A stretch of DNA of 64,000 nt, taken from positions 1 through 64,000 of the IMG/VR virus record IMGVR_UViG_3300038424_000709. One strand, written 5' to 3'. This DNA is from a virus. How positions within the stretch are numbered: the stretch's first letter is position 1; each line of letters begins with the position of its first letter. A program made the position numbers and the translations under genes. Under the pieces are notes generated by a model, which made no database searches, had not been told where the DNA came from, and saw nothing but the letters and a program-made list of their open reading frames with translations. Of this stretch, positions 1-9,715 are shown piece after piece.

Positions 1-41
1 GCCAGCCGGACTTAACCATGCTCAGTTCGGCTATTATTGCG

Positions 42-231
42 TCACTTCTTGAGGGTGGTTTTCTTGTAGCTTACCACCACGGGTGCCGTAGGACTGGTAT
101 AGATTCCAAATATCGTATGACCTTTGCTTTCAAGAAAATTGAGGCATCCGGCAAGGCCATCTATGGCTCCATGGACATGCCATTCTTTTTTTCACTTTGG
201 AATTTCCCTTGTTGGATTTTTTGCTGGCCAA
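42..231 (-). CDS. small gene with an apparent +1 frameshift
   Basis: A strong AGGAGG Shine-Dalgarno directly after the preceding gene's stop leads to a TTG start at 231 and a Lys-rich beginning (ASKKSNKGNSKVKK). That frame ends at 130. Skipping one base in a run of seven A (T on the plus strand, 186-192) joins it to a more protein-like frame ending at 42, which contains GCLNFLESKGHTIFGIY. The composite is about 62 residues. The second half looks like a small alpha-beta domain. Function unknown. The shift is either a homopolymer sequencing error or a slippery site; the sequence alone cannot tell. Confidence 0.45.
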
Positions 232-240
232 GTTCCCTCC

Positions 241-804
241 TCATTCCCGAAATGGCGAATTCCTCGCCGAGATGTTCACGGCATAATACTCGCTTTTCTT
301 CCGTCCCCACAGGCGGGCTTGGTCGTCCTTCTGAAAGAACACGTCGACCACGGGCCTCGTCTCCTGCGGGTCCGTCACGTCCACGAACCTTGCCAGGAAC
401 TTGGCGTCCCCCCTCCTGCGTACCAGGGCTATGAGGTCGCCGAACCTGGCGTTGAGCCTCTGCCTTGCCGGTGGAGAGAGGGCGACGAAGACCATCCTGT
501 CGCTCGGCAGGGAATGGCCCCTCACGGCGTAGGCCGTGGCGGTGCTGCCCCCGTTGGCAAAGCGCGCACCCTGGCTGGCGGTATAGGCGGTGACCTGGAC
601 GCTTGCCTTGTACTTGTTGAGGAATCCCAGCTTCTTCTCCGCCATGCCGAGGGCGTCCGTGGCGCGAACGAGCTCCCCCTGGAGCTCGATCACCCGGACG
701 TCTGCCCGGACCAAGCTTGCGCGGAAGCGGCTCTCCTGGTATCTTTCCGCCAGGACCGATGCCGCTGCCACGGACAAGGAAATAGCCAGAATCAAGTTTT
801 TCAT
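241..804 (-). CDS. 3D-domain (double-psi beta-barrel) secreted or membrane-anchored wall protein
   Basis: 187 residues. The N-terminus is a signal peptide or signal anchor (hydrophobic about residues 4-19, ending ASVLA). A short helical or coiled segment follows, then from about residue 70 a VTAYTAS motif and a later FVDVTDP segment. These are typical of the 3D (Asp-Asp-Asp) / RlpA-like double-psi barrel found in peptidoglycan-active proteins such as MltA and YabE. The likely role is cell-wall binding or glycan cleavage in the periplasm during entry or lysis. It is last in the tail cluster before the small frameshifted gene and has its own promoter-like box just upstream. The start has GGAGG 8 nt away. 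Catalytic activity is inferred. Confidence 0.6.
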   Translation of the reverse strand: MKNLILAISLSVAAASVLAERYQESRFRASLVRADVRVIELQGELVRATDALGMAEKKLGFLNKYKASVQVTAYTASQGARFANGGSTATAYAVRGHSLPSDRMVFVALSPPARQRLNARFGDLIALVRRRGDAKFLARFVDVTDPQETRPVVDVFFQKDDQARLWGRKKSEYYAVNISARNSPFRE

Positions 805-825
805 TCTTCTATCCTCCTGATTACA

Positions 826-848
826 ATAGTATACCTCACTTGCGACCC
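826..848 (-). promoter_or_regulatory. promoter-like extended -10 for the 3D-domain gene
   Basis: On the minus strand GTGAGG-TATACT (hexamer at 828-833) lies 24 nt before the start codon at 804, with the ribosome site in between. TATACT matches the -10 of two other promoters here (near 16405 and 17035). No clear -35 is seen. Confidence 0.45.
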
Positions 849-931
849 CCTTTCTTGCTTATTTTAGGCTTCAAGGCACAAAAAGCCCAATGGACTGAAA
901 TACTGGAAAAACGGCGAAAGCATCGGGACGG

Positions 932-3922
932 CTAGAAGGCGTCCGCCTGGCGCGTGGGAATGTGGGGTTCGTACACGAAAGTCTCCGAATCCATTGCCCT
1001 TCCTACCACTATGATCCACTGGCATTCCTGGAGGACGAGGCCTTCGAAGTCCTGCGTCACCGCCCCTGCGGGGATGGGCGGGCTCGGGCTCCCGGGCCCG
1101 GCATAGAGCAGGCCCCCGGGAACGAACCCGGCACCGGGGACCTGGAAGGCCGACCCGTATCCGATGGCGACGACGACCGTCCCCCCGGCCCGGGCGGCGG
1201 TCAGGGACACCCCGTCGACGAACGGGTACTCGTCGTAGGAGAACGGGGGGCTGATGCTGCTGGGGTTGACCGTCACGGCGGTGGGGTCCACGGGGGACAC
1301 CTCCCCGTACGCGCCCACGGACACGGCGGTGAGGGCGGGGAAGTCGGACGCCGCTATGAAGGTCTGCGTCCCGCCCGACGTGGGCGACGGGGGGACGACG
1401 GGGGTGACGTCGGGCTCGGGCGAGTACATGACGACGGTGAGGATGCTGCCCGCCACGACCTGCTGGTCGGCCGGGAGGCTGTGCGACGCCAGGACGGTGA
1501 TGACGTCGCCCTCGGTAAGGTTGACCGTGGCCCCGAACGGGAGGGACACGGGGCCCGCCTGGCTGGGGTCGGTGGACTGCGTGGCGATGGGATTGGCCCC
1601 GTCCATGACCGTGACGGTGCGTGCGCCCGCCGCCCCCGGCCCCCAGTTTAGCTGCCCCGTGACGGCGTAGGCACCCGTGGCCCGGATGGTGAAGGAGCTC
1701 TGCGTGGTGACGTACCCCGTCAGGTCGAAGTCCACCTGGTCGAACGATATCAGCGTGCTCCCCAGGCCGGGCGGCACGGTGGCGACGTCGCTGGCCGATT
1801 CCACCTGGAACCCGAAGTTGGACGACGTTTGCGCCTGCTGCCTGGCCTTCGTTATGGCGTTCCCTATCTCGGCGGACATGTCGCTCTTGTACTTCATCAG
1901 GCCCGCCGCAGCCTGGTTGCAGCGCAGCATGGCGATCTGCACGGGGATGGGCTGCCCCTGGATGTCAGGCCGGGCAAGGAAGGCGTTCGGGTCGAGGACG
2001 CCGCCGGGCCATCCGTTGTGGAACGGGTCCGGGGTGCTGCCGTTGGAGTAGACGACCACCGGGGCCACCGGCACCTTGAGGAGCGGGAAGCCCGGGGACC
2101 ACGCGCGGTTGCGGCTGCTGGCGTCCGCCTTGACGGCGTCGTATGTGGAGGGGTCGCCCAGGGGATCGACGGCGGAGTCCAGGGACTCGGGATACGCGCA
2201 CACGAACCCCACGAGGTAGGGGTCCTGGACGAGGAGCGCCTGGAGGTTGCCGTTGAACTCCCGCCAGAACTGGCTGAAGCGGTCGACCTGCGTCGCCACG
2301 GCGAACTGGTCGTACGTGTAGCGGTATTGCGGCCGGCTGCTCTGGAACGCCGCATCGAGCCTTATCCTGTTGTCGGCCATGGAGATGACCATAGTCAGGC
2401 TCTTGCCGATGGCCGATGGGAAGGTGCAGGGGACCGGGTGGGCCGCCTCGTCCTGCCCGAGGATCACGGTGGTGGTGGAGCTCGGGTCCACCGCCACGGA
2501 GGAATAGTCCAGGTCCGTGCCCGTGAACCCCCCGACGTACGTCCCGTCCGCATACCCGTTCCATTGCGTGTTCCTCGGGTATCCCAGGAGCGCCGCCTCC
2601 AGGTACGAGAGCTTCCACAAGACGTTGCCTTGCGCGCCCGTGGCCGGGAGGGCGGAAAGCAGCACGATGAGCGGGATGGCCGGGGGCCCGGCATTGAGCG
2701 TCCCTCCCGGGAGCACCCTGTTCCAGGGAACGGGGGAGGCCGCCAGGTAGTCCAGCGACGGCTGGACGTACTGCTGGTACGCCGCCTGGAAGTTGGCTAT
2801 CCAGGTCCCCGCCCTCCCTCCGCGGGCGCTGCCGAGGTAGAACAGCCAGGCGGAGGTCAGGTAGGGGTCGTAGCTGCTCGCCACCACCTGCCCGAGGGTG
2901 ACGTAGTGGGCGAGGTCCTTCCTCAGCGTCGCCTGGCGGACCGGGAGGTCCGGGGATGCATAGTCGGGGTCGGACGGCTCGACCACGTCCCCGGCCAGGC
3001 CCGGGACCAGGCTGACGATGTTGTCCTGGTACGTCTGCGGCGGCAGGCCGTAGGCCGAGATGACGGTGTTGGGATCCGGCAGGCTTCCCTTCATGGAGGC
3101 TTGGGGGTCGAACGTATGGGCATAGGAGGGGTCGCCGGTGTACCACGGTGTGGACTTCTCCCCCTGCATCTTGGCGATGAAGTCCTCGCTGCTCAGGTTG
3201 GTCCCGGTGTCGGGGATGAGCCCGCCGAGGGGCGGCACGAACAGCGGGGTGCCGTAGCTGAGCCCGCTGTAGGTGGAGACCGAGGACGGGAAGTTCCTGA
3301 GCACGTTGACGTCGGGCAGGTGGACGTTGCACTGCCCGAAGGCGAAGCTGGCGTCGAAGCTAGGGTGCGGGACGAAGGACGACAGCGGGAAGAAGTTGAA
3401 CCCGTTCCAGTTCCATATGCCGTCCGAGAACATGTTGGGGATGGCGGGGAGGTCCGGGAGGCCCCAGTTGCAGATTTCGTGGAGCAGGCTGGCGATGGCA
3501 CCGAGGTTGGTCTGCACCATCGCCACGATGTTGGCCTCCATGGACTGGAGGATGCCGATGTTCTGCACCACCGCCCCGATGAGCTGCGTTATGTCCTGCT
3601 CGAACTTCGACACCTCCCGCATGAAGCTGATGATGTCGTAGCCGAACTTGATGGCCCTCCACGGGTTGTCCAGCTTCCCGTCCGTGGCGATCTTGACGTG
3701 GTCGAAGAGCTGCTGGATGTGGCGCTGGATGCCGTTGCGGCGCTCTATGAGCCAGTTGTTGGCGTCCGTGATGCTCTTTTCGAGCTGCCGCCCGTCCTCC
3801 AGCGACGTATGGTAGAAGTGCTCGATCTCGAAGTCCCCGAGCGGCTTCCAGCGCTGGACCGACCCCTTCGCCTCGATGGGCCACAGCAGATGGGACTGCA
3901 ATTCTTGAGTCAGATCAGCCAT
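932..3922 (-). CDS. large fibre/baseplate-associated structural protein
   Basis: 996 residues. The first 150 or so are predicted helical, with a hydrophobic amphipathic stretch near residues 90-145. The middle is Pro/Gly/Tyr-rich without a recognisable fold. Around residues 720-830 is a C1q/TNF-like beta-sandwich pattern (FTIRATGAYAVTGQLNW ... GDVITVLAS) common in phage fibre and adhesin heads. The C-terminal 60 residues (PGGLLYAGPG ... IIVVGRAMDS) resemble the short beta domains ending many virion proteins. It follows the spike and hub genes in the tail cluster, so a baseplate, tail-fibre or adsorption role is likely. The ATG overlaps by one base the stop of the GIY-YIG gene (TAATG), suggesting translational coupling. 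No enzyme motif is seen. Confidence 0.55.
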   Translation of the reverse strand: MADLTQELQSHLLWPIEAKGSVQRWKPLGDFEIEHFYHTSLEDGRQLEKSITDANNWLIERRNGIQRHIQQLFDHVKIATDGKLDNPWRAIKFGYDIISFMREVSKFEQDITQLIGAVVQNIGILQSMEANIVAMVQTNLGAIASLLHEICNWGLPDLPAIPNMFSDGIWNWNGFNFFPLSSFVPHPSFDASFAFGQCNVHLPDVNVLRNFPSSVSTYSGLSYGTPLFVPPLGGLIPDTGTNLSSEDFIAKMQGEKSTPWYTGDPSYAHTFDPQASMKGSLPDPNTVISAYGLPPQTYQDNIVSLVPGLAGDVVEPSDPDYASPDLPVRQATLRKDLAHYVTLGQVVASSYDPYLTSAWLFYLGSARGGRAGTWIANFQAAYQQYVQPSLDYLAASPVPWNRVLPGGTLNAGPPAIPLIVLLSALPATGAQGNVLWKLSYLEAALLGYPRNTQWNGYADGTYVGGFTGTDLDYSSVAVDPSSTTTVILGQDEAAHPVPCTFPSAIGKSLTMVISMADNRIRLDAAFQSSRPQYRYTYDQFAVATQVDRFSQFWREFNGNLQALLVQDPYLVGFVCAYPESLDSAVDPLGDPSTYDAVKADASSRNRAWSPGFPLLKVPVAPVVVYSNGSTPDPFHNGWPGGVLDPNAFLARPDIQGQPIPVQIAMLRCNQAAAGLMKYKSDMSAEIGNAITKARQQAQTSSNFGFQVESASDVATVPPGLGSTLISFDQVDFDLTGYVTTQSSFTIRATGAYAVTGQLNWGPGAAGARTVTVMDGANPIATQSTDPSQAGPVSLPFGATVNLTEGDVITVLASHSLPADQQVVAGSILTVVMYSPEPDVTPVVPPSPTSGGTQTFIAASDFPALTAVSVGAYGEVSPVDPTAVTVNPSSISPPFSYDEYPFVDGVSLTAARAGGTVVVAIGYGSAFQVPGAGFVPGGLLYAGPGSPSPPIPAGAVTQDFEGLVLQECQWIIVVGRAMDSETFVYEPHIPTRQADAF

Positions 3923-4758
3923 TATGCAACTACCTCAAGCATTCCCCTTTCCCGCAATCGACGGCTGCGCTGTAGTTGTGCCAGCCGTGCTTTCAATGTA
4001 GGAGATTGATAGGCCTTTTTGATTTTCATTCTCTGCTCATCTCTGGCCTTTTTGGTTCTAAACCTGTGAGAAGTAGCACAGCCCCTTGAACAAAAGATTC
4101 GTTTGTCCCCTGGTTTGACCCAGAAGGACGCATGACATGTCGGGCATTCTTTCTCTATCAGAGGCCTACTTTTGGATTTACTAATCCTTGCGGCACGAAG
4201 CTTACGGGCCGCAAGGTTAGCTGGATCGGAGTGCCAGTGCAATGAACGGACTGATTGTTCGTCCTTCCATTCTTGGGTATGTCGCTGCGGACGTTCGTTT
4301 TGCCATCTGGAAGCGGCGATAGAATGCCGCAGCTTGGCTTGTGGACTACGATGAGCATCGAGAAACCTGGATTTGCGTTCCTCTGACTGAAAAACACCGC
4401 TCAAAGGAGACCATGCATCCTCGGAAATATTATACCCATGCTTGTGATCCGTGGCCTGCAGACGAAGAATCCAGGCATGTTCCCGTGGTCTGAGCCAAAA
4501 AGCATCATTCACTTGCTCAAGAATGAAAAATTCAAAGGCTGACTTGCCGTATAGTCTGAATGCATGCTGCAAATGGTGGTTTCTATGCACACCCGCCCTA
4601 AGTTCGCTAAAATGCCGGTTTATTCTTGAAGAAATGGATTCGGAACTACCCACATAGACCTTGCCGTCTACGGAGTTTCTCAGAGCATACACGCCTTGGT
4701 TAACTGTTTTCGTCACTTCTGTACGATCCTTGATTTGATACAATGTCAGGAGCCTCAT
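3922..4758 (-). CDS. GIY-YIG homing endonuclease with zinc-finger DNA-binding tail
   Basis: 278 residues. Residues about 22-105 form a GIY-YIG nuclease: GVYALRNSVDGKVYVGSS carries the two signature blocks (VYAL for GIY, VYVG for YIG), with an Arg at SSRINRH and a catalytic-type Glu at FFILEQ. The C-terminal half is basic, with a CPTCHASF ... FCSRGC zinc-binding module and repeated basic stretches like the DNA-binding domains of free-standing homing enzymes. The gene is clearly more AT-rich than its neighbours, a sign of separate origin. It lies between the spike gene, whose last 59 bases it overlaps, and the fibre-like gene, whose start it overlaps by one base. It probably acts in its own spread rather than in virion structure. 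Confidence 0.85.
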   Translation of the reverse strand: MRLLTLYQIKDRTEVTKTVNQGVYALRNSVDGKVYVGSSESISSRINRHFSELRAGVHRNHHLQHAFRLYGKSAFEFFILEQVNDAFWLRPREHAWILRLQATDHKHGYNISEDAWSPLSGVFQSEERKSRFLDAHRSPQAKLRHSIAASRWQNERPQRHTQEWKDEQSVRSLHWHSDPANLAARKLRAARISKSKSRPLIEKECPTCHASFWVKPGDKRIFCSRGCATSHRFRTKKARDEQRMKIKKAYQSPTLKARLAQLQRSRRLRERGMLEVVA

Positions 4759-6985
4759 GAGTTATCCTGGCTAAAGCCGCCTCGATGATCTTTTGGGCCG
4801 TTACCACATGGTCAGTCTTCGTGATCTGCCTAAATGCCGTGCATTCAAGGATGTAGTCGCCGGTGACGTGCTGGTGCATGTTTCCCTTCACCACCAGGTC
4901 CACGTCCCCGTTGATCTCCAGCCTGAGCCCCTTCTTGGCGCTGCTCTGCCCGATGGTCAGCTCCACGCCGCCGTCCAGGGCACCGGTCAGCGACCGCCCC
5001 TGCGAGTCCTTGCCCGCCGCCAGGACCACGCCGCCGTCGAGGTCGAGCAGAAGCGATTGCCCGGACGACGGGTTCTTGCCGATGCGCAGGAGGACGTCCC
5101 TCACGGCATGCAGGTCGAGGGAGAGCCCGTGCTTGTCCATCCCGCCCGTCACCGGGCTCCCCAGCCAGGCGTTGTACGGCACCATCTTGACCTGCGGGGA
5201 TCCCGAGAGCGAAAGGTCGTGGAACCGGTAGGTCCCGTCCCCCGCCCCGTAGGCTGGGCGGCCGGGGCTGTGCGAGTTGCTGCCCCCCGCCTGCTTCCCG
5301 GGGCCGTCCGAGTACCCGTTCATCAGGTGGCGGCGCTGGGCATTGGGGTTGCGGGCCCCCAGCCTGGCGACCATCGCCCCGTCCGCGGCCATCCTGATGC
5401 TGACGCCCTCCGCCCCCGCCTTGTTCTCAAGGTCCACGGGGTCGCCGGGGGAGAGCTTGGCGGACGTCCAGTACTGGAGCGTCCTTTTCTGCACGGCGTC
5501 CTTGCCGCCCCGGGACTGCGTGAGCACCGTCCTGCCCGCGTCCGGCAGGCTGGCGTCGTCGCACCCGAGGCGGAGCACGGTCTGCCCGAGCGCCTGGAGG
5601 TCTATGGCGTCCTCCTCGTCCCGGTTCTTCCCCACGACCAGCTTGAGGGAGCCCACGAGGTGGGCCTCCACAGAGCGCCCCGCCCCGTGCGGGTGCTCGT
5701 ATCCCCCCGAGAACTTGACGTTTTCCTTGGGCAGCGTCGACCCCACCTCCAGGGTGAGCATCCCCTCCTTGGACACATCCCACCGGGTGGTGCTGTACTC
5801 GTTCGGAAAGCGGACGGAAAGGCAGGAGGCGGCCAGGCGGGCCTCGACATGGTCCGCCGAGTCCGCCACGGGGTTGTACCCGCTCTCGAAGTCCGCCCCG
5901 AACCTCCCGAGGCGTTCGAGCTTCGAGAGGACGGGCTTGAGCACCTGCCCGTACGTGCCCTTGTCGAACCGGTTGTACCCGACTAGCGTCCCCTCGCTGC
6001 GCTCCAGGATGAACCCCTTGCGACGCGGCGTGGCCCCCTCGCCGAGGGTCGGGCCGAGGGGCTTGCCGCCGCTGTCCGTGGGATGGTCGAAGTCCTGGTC
6101 GGCGAAGTGCGTCTGGTCGTCGACCTGGAACTTCCCCTGCGTGCTCACGGAGGTGCGCTGCCACGGGTCGGCGGTCGTGCCGAGCACGCTGTCGAGAAGG
6201 TCGGTCTGGAGGACCTCGGGGGGGAGCGGGTAGTCGAGGGAGAACTCCTGGACCCTCGTAACCCGCTCGGAATAGGACACTACGTCCTGTTTACCGTTGA
6301 GGTAACGGTCGGACGTCCGGGCTCCGGGCTGGAGGCAGACCGTGTATTCCCGGCTGCCGTCCGGCATGACCGTGGGGACGACGGAGGAGGCGTCGGGACG
6401 CACCGCCGGGCCCTCGAAGGACATCCCGGCGTCGGAGTACCTGACGTGCCGGGATGTGACCTGCCGCCAGGTGCGCCGGTGCGCGTCCACCGTCTCCCTG
6501 TCGAACCCCCGGGACGACTTCTCCCACCCGGCGTTCGTCCTCTCGGAGTACCCCTCCACGTTCGACGACGCCCGCTGGCCCGGGTAGGCCTTGCGGAAGT
6601 TGCCCCGCTTGCGCTCGTTGAGCCCGGGTATGCCCTCGAACTCCTTCATGGCAATGGCGTCCAGCGCCCGCTTGGCGTCCGACACGACCCATGCCAGGAT
6701 GGCGATCTGCGAGTGCCCGCCCACGTAGGTCACGGGCACGCAGAGGCACTTCGACAGCTCCTCGGGCATCTGGACGTCGGTGGACTCGTAGGAGCTGTGC
6801 GTGCAGGGGAGGAGCCCGACCTCGCGGTACACGACCTTGGTGCGGAGGTCCTCGACGCTGCACACGTGCCTTTCCCAGTCCACGGACATGACCGTGCCGA
6901 TGAAGACCCGGTACTCCTCCATGTCCCTGGTGTGCTGGGACATGGGATCCTTGTAGTTGGCGGTGACGCTTCCGGGTATCGGCAT
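4700..6985 (-). CDS. baseplate central spike protein (gpV/gp5-like)
   Basis: 761 residues. The N-terminal 100 or so residues look like the OB-fold seen at the start of P2 gpV / T4 gp5 type spikes (FIGTVMSVDWERHVCSVEDL). A long Gly/Asp-rich middle follows. The end has the repeating hydrophobic pattern of a triple-stranded beta-helix (INGDVDLVVKGNMHQHVTGDY). Such proteins form the needle that pierces the outer membrane. The gene lies between the hub-like gene (2 nt gap) and the GIY-YIG gene. The C-terminal 59 bases are shared with the endonuclease reading frame, so the last residues may have been replaced when that gene inserted. Confidence 0.7.
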   Translation of the reverse strand: MPIPGSVTANYKDPMSQHTRDMEEYRVFIGTVMSVDWERHVCSVEDLRTKVVYREVGLLPCTHSSYESTDVQMPEELSKCLCVPVTYVGGHSQIAILAWVVSDAKRALDAIAMKEFEGIPGLNERKRGNFRKAYPGQRASSNVEGYSERTNAGWEKSSRGFDRETVDAHRRTWRQVTSRHVRYSDAGMSFEGPAVRPDASSVVPTVMPDGSREYTVCLQPGARTSDRYLNGKQDVVSYSERVTRVQEFSLDYPLPPEVLQTDLLDSVLGTTADPWQRTSVSTQGKFQVDDQTHFADQDFDHPTDSGGKPLGPTLGEGATPRRKGFILERSEGTLVGYNRFDKGTYGQVLKPVLSKLERLGRFGADFESGYNPVADSADHVEARLAASCLSVRFPNEYSTTRWDVSKEGMLTLEVGSTLPKENVKFSGGYEHPHGAGRSVEAHLVGSLKLVVGKNRDEEDAIDLQALGQTVLRLGCDDASLPDAGRTVLTQSRGGKDAVQKRTLQYWTSAKLSPGDPVDLENKAGAEGVSIRMAADGAMVARLGARNPNAQRRHLMNGYSDGPGKQAGGSNSHSPGRPAYGAGDGTYRFHDLSLSGSPQVKMVPYNAWLGSPVTGGMDKHGLSLDLHAVRDVLLRIGKNPSSGQSLLLDLDGGVVLAAGKDSQGRSLTGALDGGVELTIGQSSAKKGLRLEINGDVDLVVKGNMHQHVTGDYILECTAFRQITKTDHVVTAQKIIEAALARITHEAPDIVSNQGSYRSDENS

Positions 6986-6987
6986 GC

Positions 6988-9708
6988 CTATCCATTACCC
7001 CCTTGGCCGAAGTTTTGCAGCAGGACCGGCGGGGCGGGGGCGGTGGGATTGCCGGTGGTCGCGGTGCCCTTGGTCCCCTGCAGTGCCTGGACGTTGGGGA
7101 GGGACCTTCCTCCCGTGACGAACACGCCGAGGCGGTCCGCCAGACTGGTCCCCTGCCCGCTTTTCGCCATGTCGGGCTGGGTGCTGTCCACCAGGCTCGT
7201 GTCGTCCCCCACGTCCCCCGGCTTGGGGGTCTGGAGCTCAATGACCGAGTCCATCTCTATCGAGTCGTACCCGATGCTCGATGTGCCGTTGGTGCTGCTG
7301 GCAAGGGAGGCATTGAGCGCGTTGCTCAGCTCCGTGCTCGCGTCGCCAGAGCTCGGCGAGACCAGCCCGGCGAACAGGAAGACGTTCACGCCCCGGACGC
7401 TCCCCGCCGCCTGCGGGTTAGCATTGGCGCGGAGCACTCCGAGCCGGGAATCGCTGATCGCCGTGTTGACGTCCAGCCACCTTCCCCACGGGAACGGGGT
7501 CACGACTTCGTATCCCTTCTCGTCCGTGTAGGGCTGGCAGGTCAGAACTTTGGTGCAGTAGGTCTTGGTTATCCCGTTCTGGAGCCAGTTCTCCTTGCGG
7601 AAGAACGGCTGGCCCACCTGGATGCTCGATCCTCCGTCGAGCTTTTGGTCTTCGGCAGTGGCCTTGTCATTCTGGACCCGGAAGCTCTTGGTCCTGGTGT
7701 CGAACCTCGTGGCCCATAGGGAGCCCAGCTTCTCCTTCCTGTGCATGAGGTACTCCCATTCCTCCTTGTCGAAGGGGGAGTTCGACGGCTGCGGGAGGGT
7801 GGCGGGGTTCCCGAGGAGCCGGACCGCAGGATCCGTGGACTGGGCCCCCGAGTCGCCGGTCGAGGAAGATTGGGAAACGGGGTTCAGCCAGCCCGGGCTC
7901 TGCCAGCTCGTGTTGTTGGCGGGCAATGACTTCAATGCTCCCGTTTCGTCGGTGGACGGCGGCACCGTCCACTGCATCACCAGGTTCCTTTGGCTGGAAT
8001 AGGTGGTGATCTGCCTGTCGGTACCGTCGGACCCCTTTATGGTCTGGATGCCCGGCAAAAGGGGGCGCTTGCGGATGGTATCGAGCATTACCTGCATCGT
8101 GGCGGTCCCCCCCTGCTGGTACGAGATGCCGATGTTCTTGATGTATCCGTACATGTCCCTGTGGGGGATGTACATCGGGAACCCGAGCCGCAGTTCGGGA
8201 CGCAGCGGGATGGACAGGTTGTAGGTGCGGTACCCACGGTTTGCCCGGTTGAGCTCGCTCACCGCATAGGTATACAGGCCGATTATGTCCCCGGCTTCGA
8301 TGAAGGGCATCTGGCGGGCTGGCGTCTCTCGAAGGCCAAACTTGCAGAGCTTGGGGATGTCGATGTGCTCGACCACCGGGAGCAGGCCGTTGGACGGGGT
8401 CTGCAGTTGGAAATCGGCCATCCAGTTCGCCTCCAGGGACATGCGGGTGGCCGTCACCGCCGCCTCGTCCTCCGATTCCGACTCCGATATTATCTCGCTG
8501 AGGCTTACCACGAACGGGTTGGCCCCCTCCCGGATGTAGCTGGCGGCGCTGACGGCACCGGGGGTGCCGGAGCCGGTGGAACCGGGGGAGGAGGGCGGAG
8601 TGCCTATGTCGGTGACGTCCAGGTTGTAGAACGGGGGCTTGAATATGATGGCCCCATCGAGGTCCTGGTAGCCCTCGTACCCGAGCAGGTTGGCGAGCGT
8701 GCGAATCCTTTCCAGGCGCGACACTATCTTCCCGTCCAGGAGCGTTATCTGCCCCACTGCCATCTCGGGAAGGTACTTGCGCATGAGGTCGGCCTTGAAG
8801 AACTTGTCCGCCACGGCCTCGGACGGCGACATGTTGGGCGCGAGGGTATTCCTGGACGACCGCTTGTTGGGGGCCATGCCCTTGGCATCGTCCGGGGTAT
8901 GGGTGAGCGTGTCCGGAAGGGTTGCCGCATCGTAGTCCGATGCGACGGCCTTGTTGAAGTCGTACCCAAGGATGCGGACGTCCCTCACTATGTTGGTTAG
9001 CGTCGTCTGCCACCTGTTGACGTACCCCGCCTGGACGGCGTCCGCCCAGTCGTTTTGGCCTTTGCTAAGGGACGCCTGCTGCACGGCATTGAGCTGGAAG
9101 CCCTCCGTAGTGACGGACCGCAGGAACGTGTTCGCCAGGGCCACGTAGGGATTCATGTCGGCCTGGTTGGATTTCATCGCAACGACAGCATTGGGGGAGT
9201 TCGTCATCAGGGCGACCGCCAAGTCGATGTACATCACGTCGAGGAAGCGGAGCATGCCCACCATGTTGACCGAAATCTGGAGTGCCGTCCCGGTGTCGGC
9301 GTGGGATATGTTGGATACAAGTCCTTTGAATACACGGTAATAGAGGGTATTCCCGTTCTGGGAGGGAAAGTATCCCTTGGCGAACACCTGCACCTGCATC
9401 ATGGGCTCGATGACGTTGTTCCCGCCCGGTGCCTGGAACAGGTACTTCTGGTCGCTCGGGACCGACAGGCTGAAGCTGCCGGACGGCACGAGGTTGTCGA
9501 CGTCGTAGGAGGCGGTGAAGGAATCCAGGTAGTCGTTGAAGCTGACCACCGTATACAGGCCGTCGCTTTGGTTCTTGGCGTCCTTCGAGTTGATGTAGGG
9601 GTTTATGAGGTATGGCCGTCCCTCCAGGTACACCACGACGTCGGGCGCTGTCTTGACTATCTCCCGTTCCTGGACCGATTGCGAGATGTTGCGAATTGCA
9701 TTTGCCAT
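6988..9708 (-). CDS. baseplate hub-like protein
   Basis: 906 residues, beginning with a beta-rich domain (DVVVYLEGRPYLINPYIN ... YTVVSFNDYLDSFTASYDVDN). It contains an FKGLVSNISHADTG segment and a later RPELRLGFPMYIPHRD ... YIKNIGISY segment of the kind found in gpD/gp27-type hubs and related baseplate proteins that seat the spike. Gene order supports this: it lies directly before the spike gene and after two smaller baseplate genes. The C-terminal third is Ser/Thr-rich and probably flexible. No hydrolase motif is visible. The hub assignment rests on context and weak local similarity. Confidence 0.5.
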   Translation of the reverse strand: MANAIRNISQSVQEREIVKTAPDVVVYLEGRPYLINPYINSKDAKNQSDGLYTVVSFNDYLDSFTASYDVDNLVPSGSFSLSVPSDQKYLFQAPGGNNVIEPMMQVQVFAKGYFPSQNGNTLYYRVFKGLVSNISHADTGTALQISVNMVGMLRFLDVMYIDLAVALMTNSPNAVVAMKSNQADMNPYVALANTFLRSVTTEGFQLNAVQQASLSKGQNDWADAVQAGYVNRWQTTLTNIVRDVRILGYDFNKAVASDYDAATLPDTLTHTPDDAKGMAPNKRSSRNTLAPNMSPSEAVADKFFKADLMRKYLPEMAVGQITLLDGKIVSRLERIRTLANLLGYEGYQDLDGAIIFKPPFYNLDVTDIGTPPSSPGSTGSGTPGAVSAASYIREGANPFVVSLSEIISESESEDEAAVTATRMSLEANWMADFQLQTPSNGLLPVVEHIDIPKLCKFGLRETPARQMPFIEAGDIIGLYTYAVSELNRANRGYRTYNLSIPLRPELRLGFPMYIPHRDMYGYIKNIGISYQQGGTATMQVMLDTIRKRPLLPGIQTIKGSDGTDRQITTYSSQRNLVMQWTVPPSTDETGALKSLPANNTSWQSPGWLNPVSQSSSTGDSGAQSTDPAVRLLGNPATLPQPSNSPFDKEEWEYLMHRKEKLGSLWATRFDTRTKSFRVQNDKATAEDQKLDGGSSIQVGQPFFRKENWLQNGITKTYCTKVLTCQPYTDEKGYEVVTPFPWGRWLDVNTAISDSRLGVLRANANPQAAGSVRGVNVFLFAGLVSPSSGDASTELSNALNASLASSTNGTSSIGYDSIEMDSVIELQTPKPGDVGDDTSLVDSTQPDMAKSGQGTSLADRLGVFVTGGRSLPNVQALQGTKGTATTGNPTAPAPPVLLQNFGQGGNG

Positions 9709-9715
9709 ATAATGC

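Noticed and set aside
1829-4009. Long plus-strand open frame (726 codons) opposite the fibre-like gene
   Set aside because: It is antisense to a well-supported gene, extremely Arg/Gly/Val/His-rich, has no ribosome site, and is a by-product of high GC at third positions.
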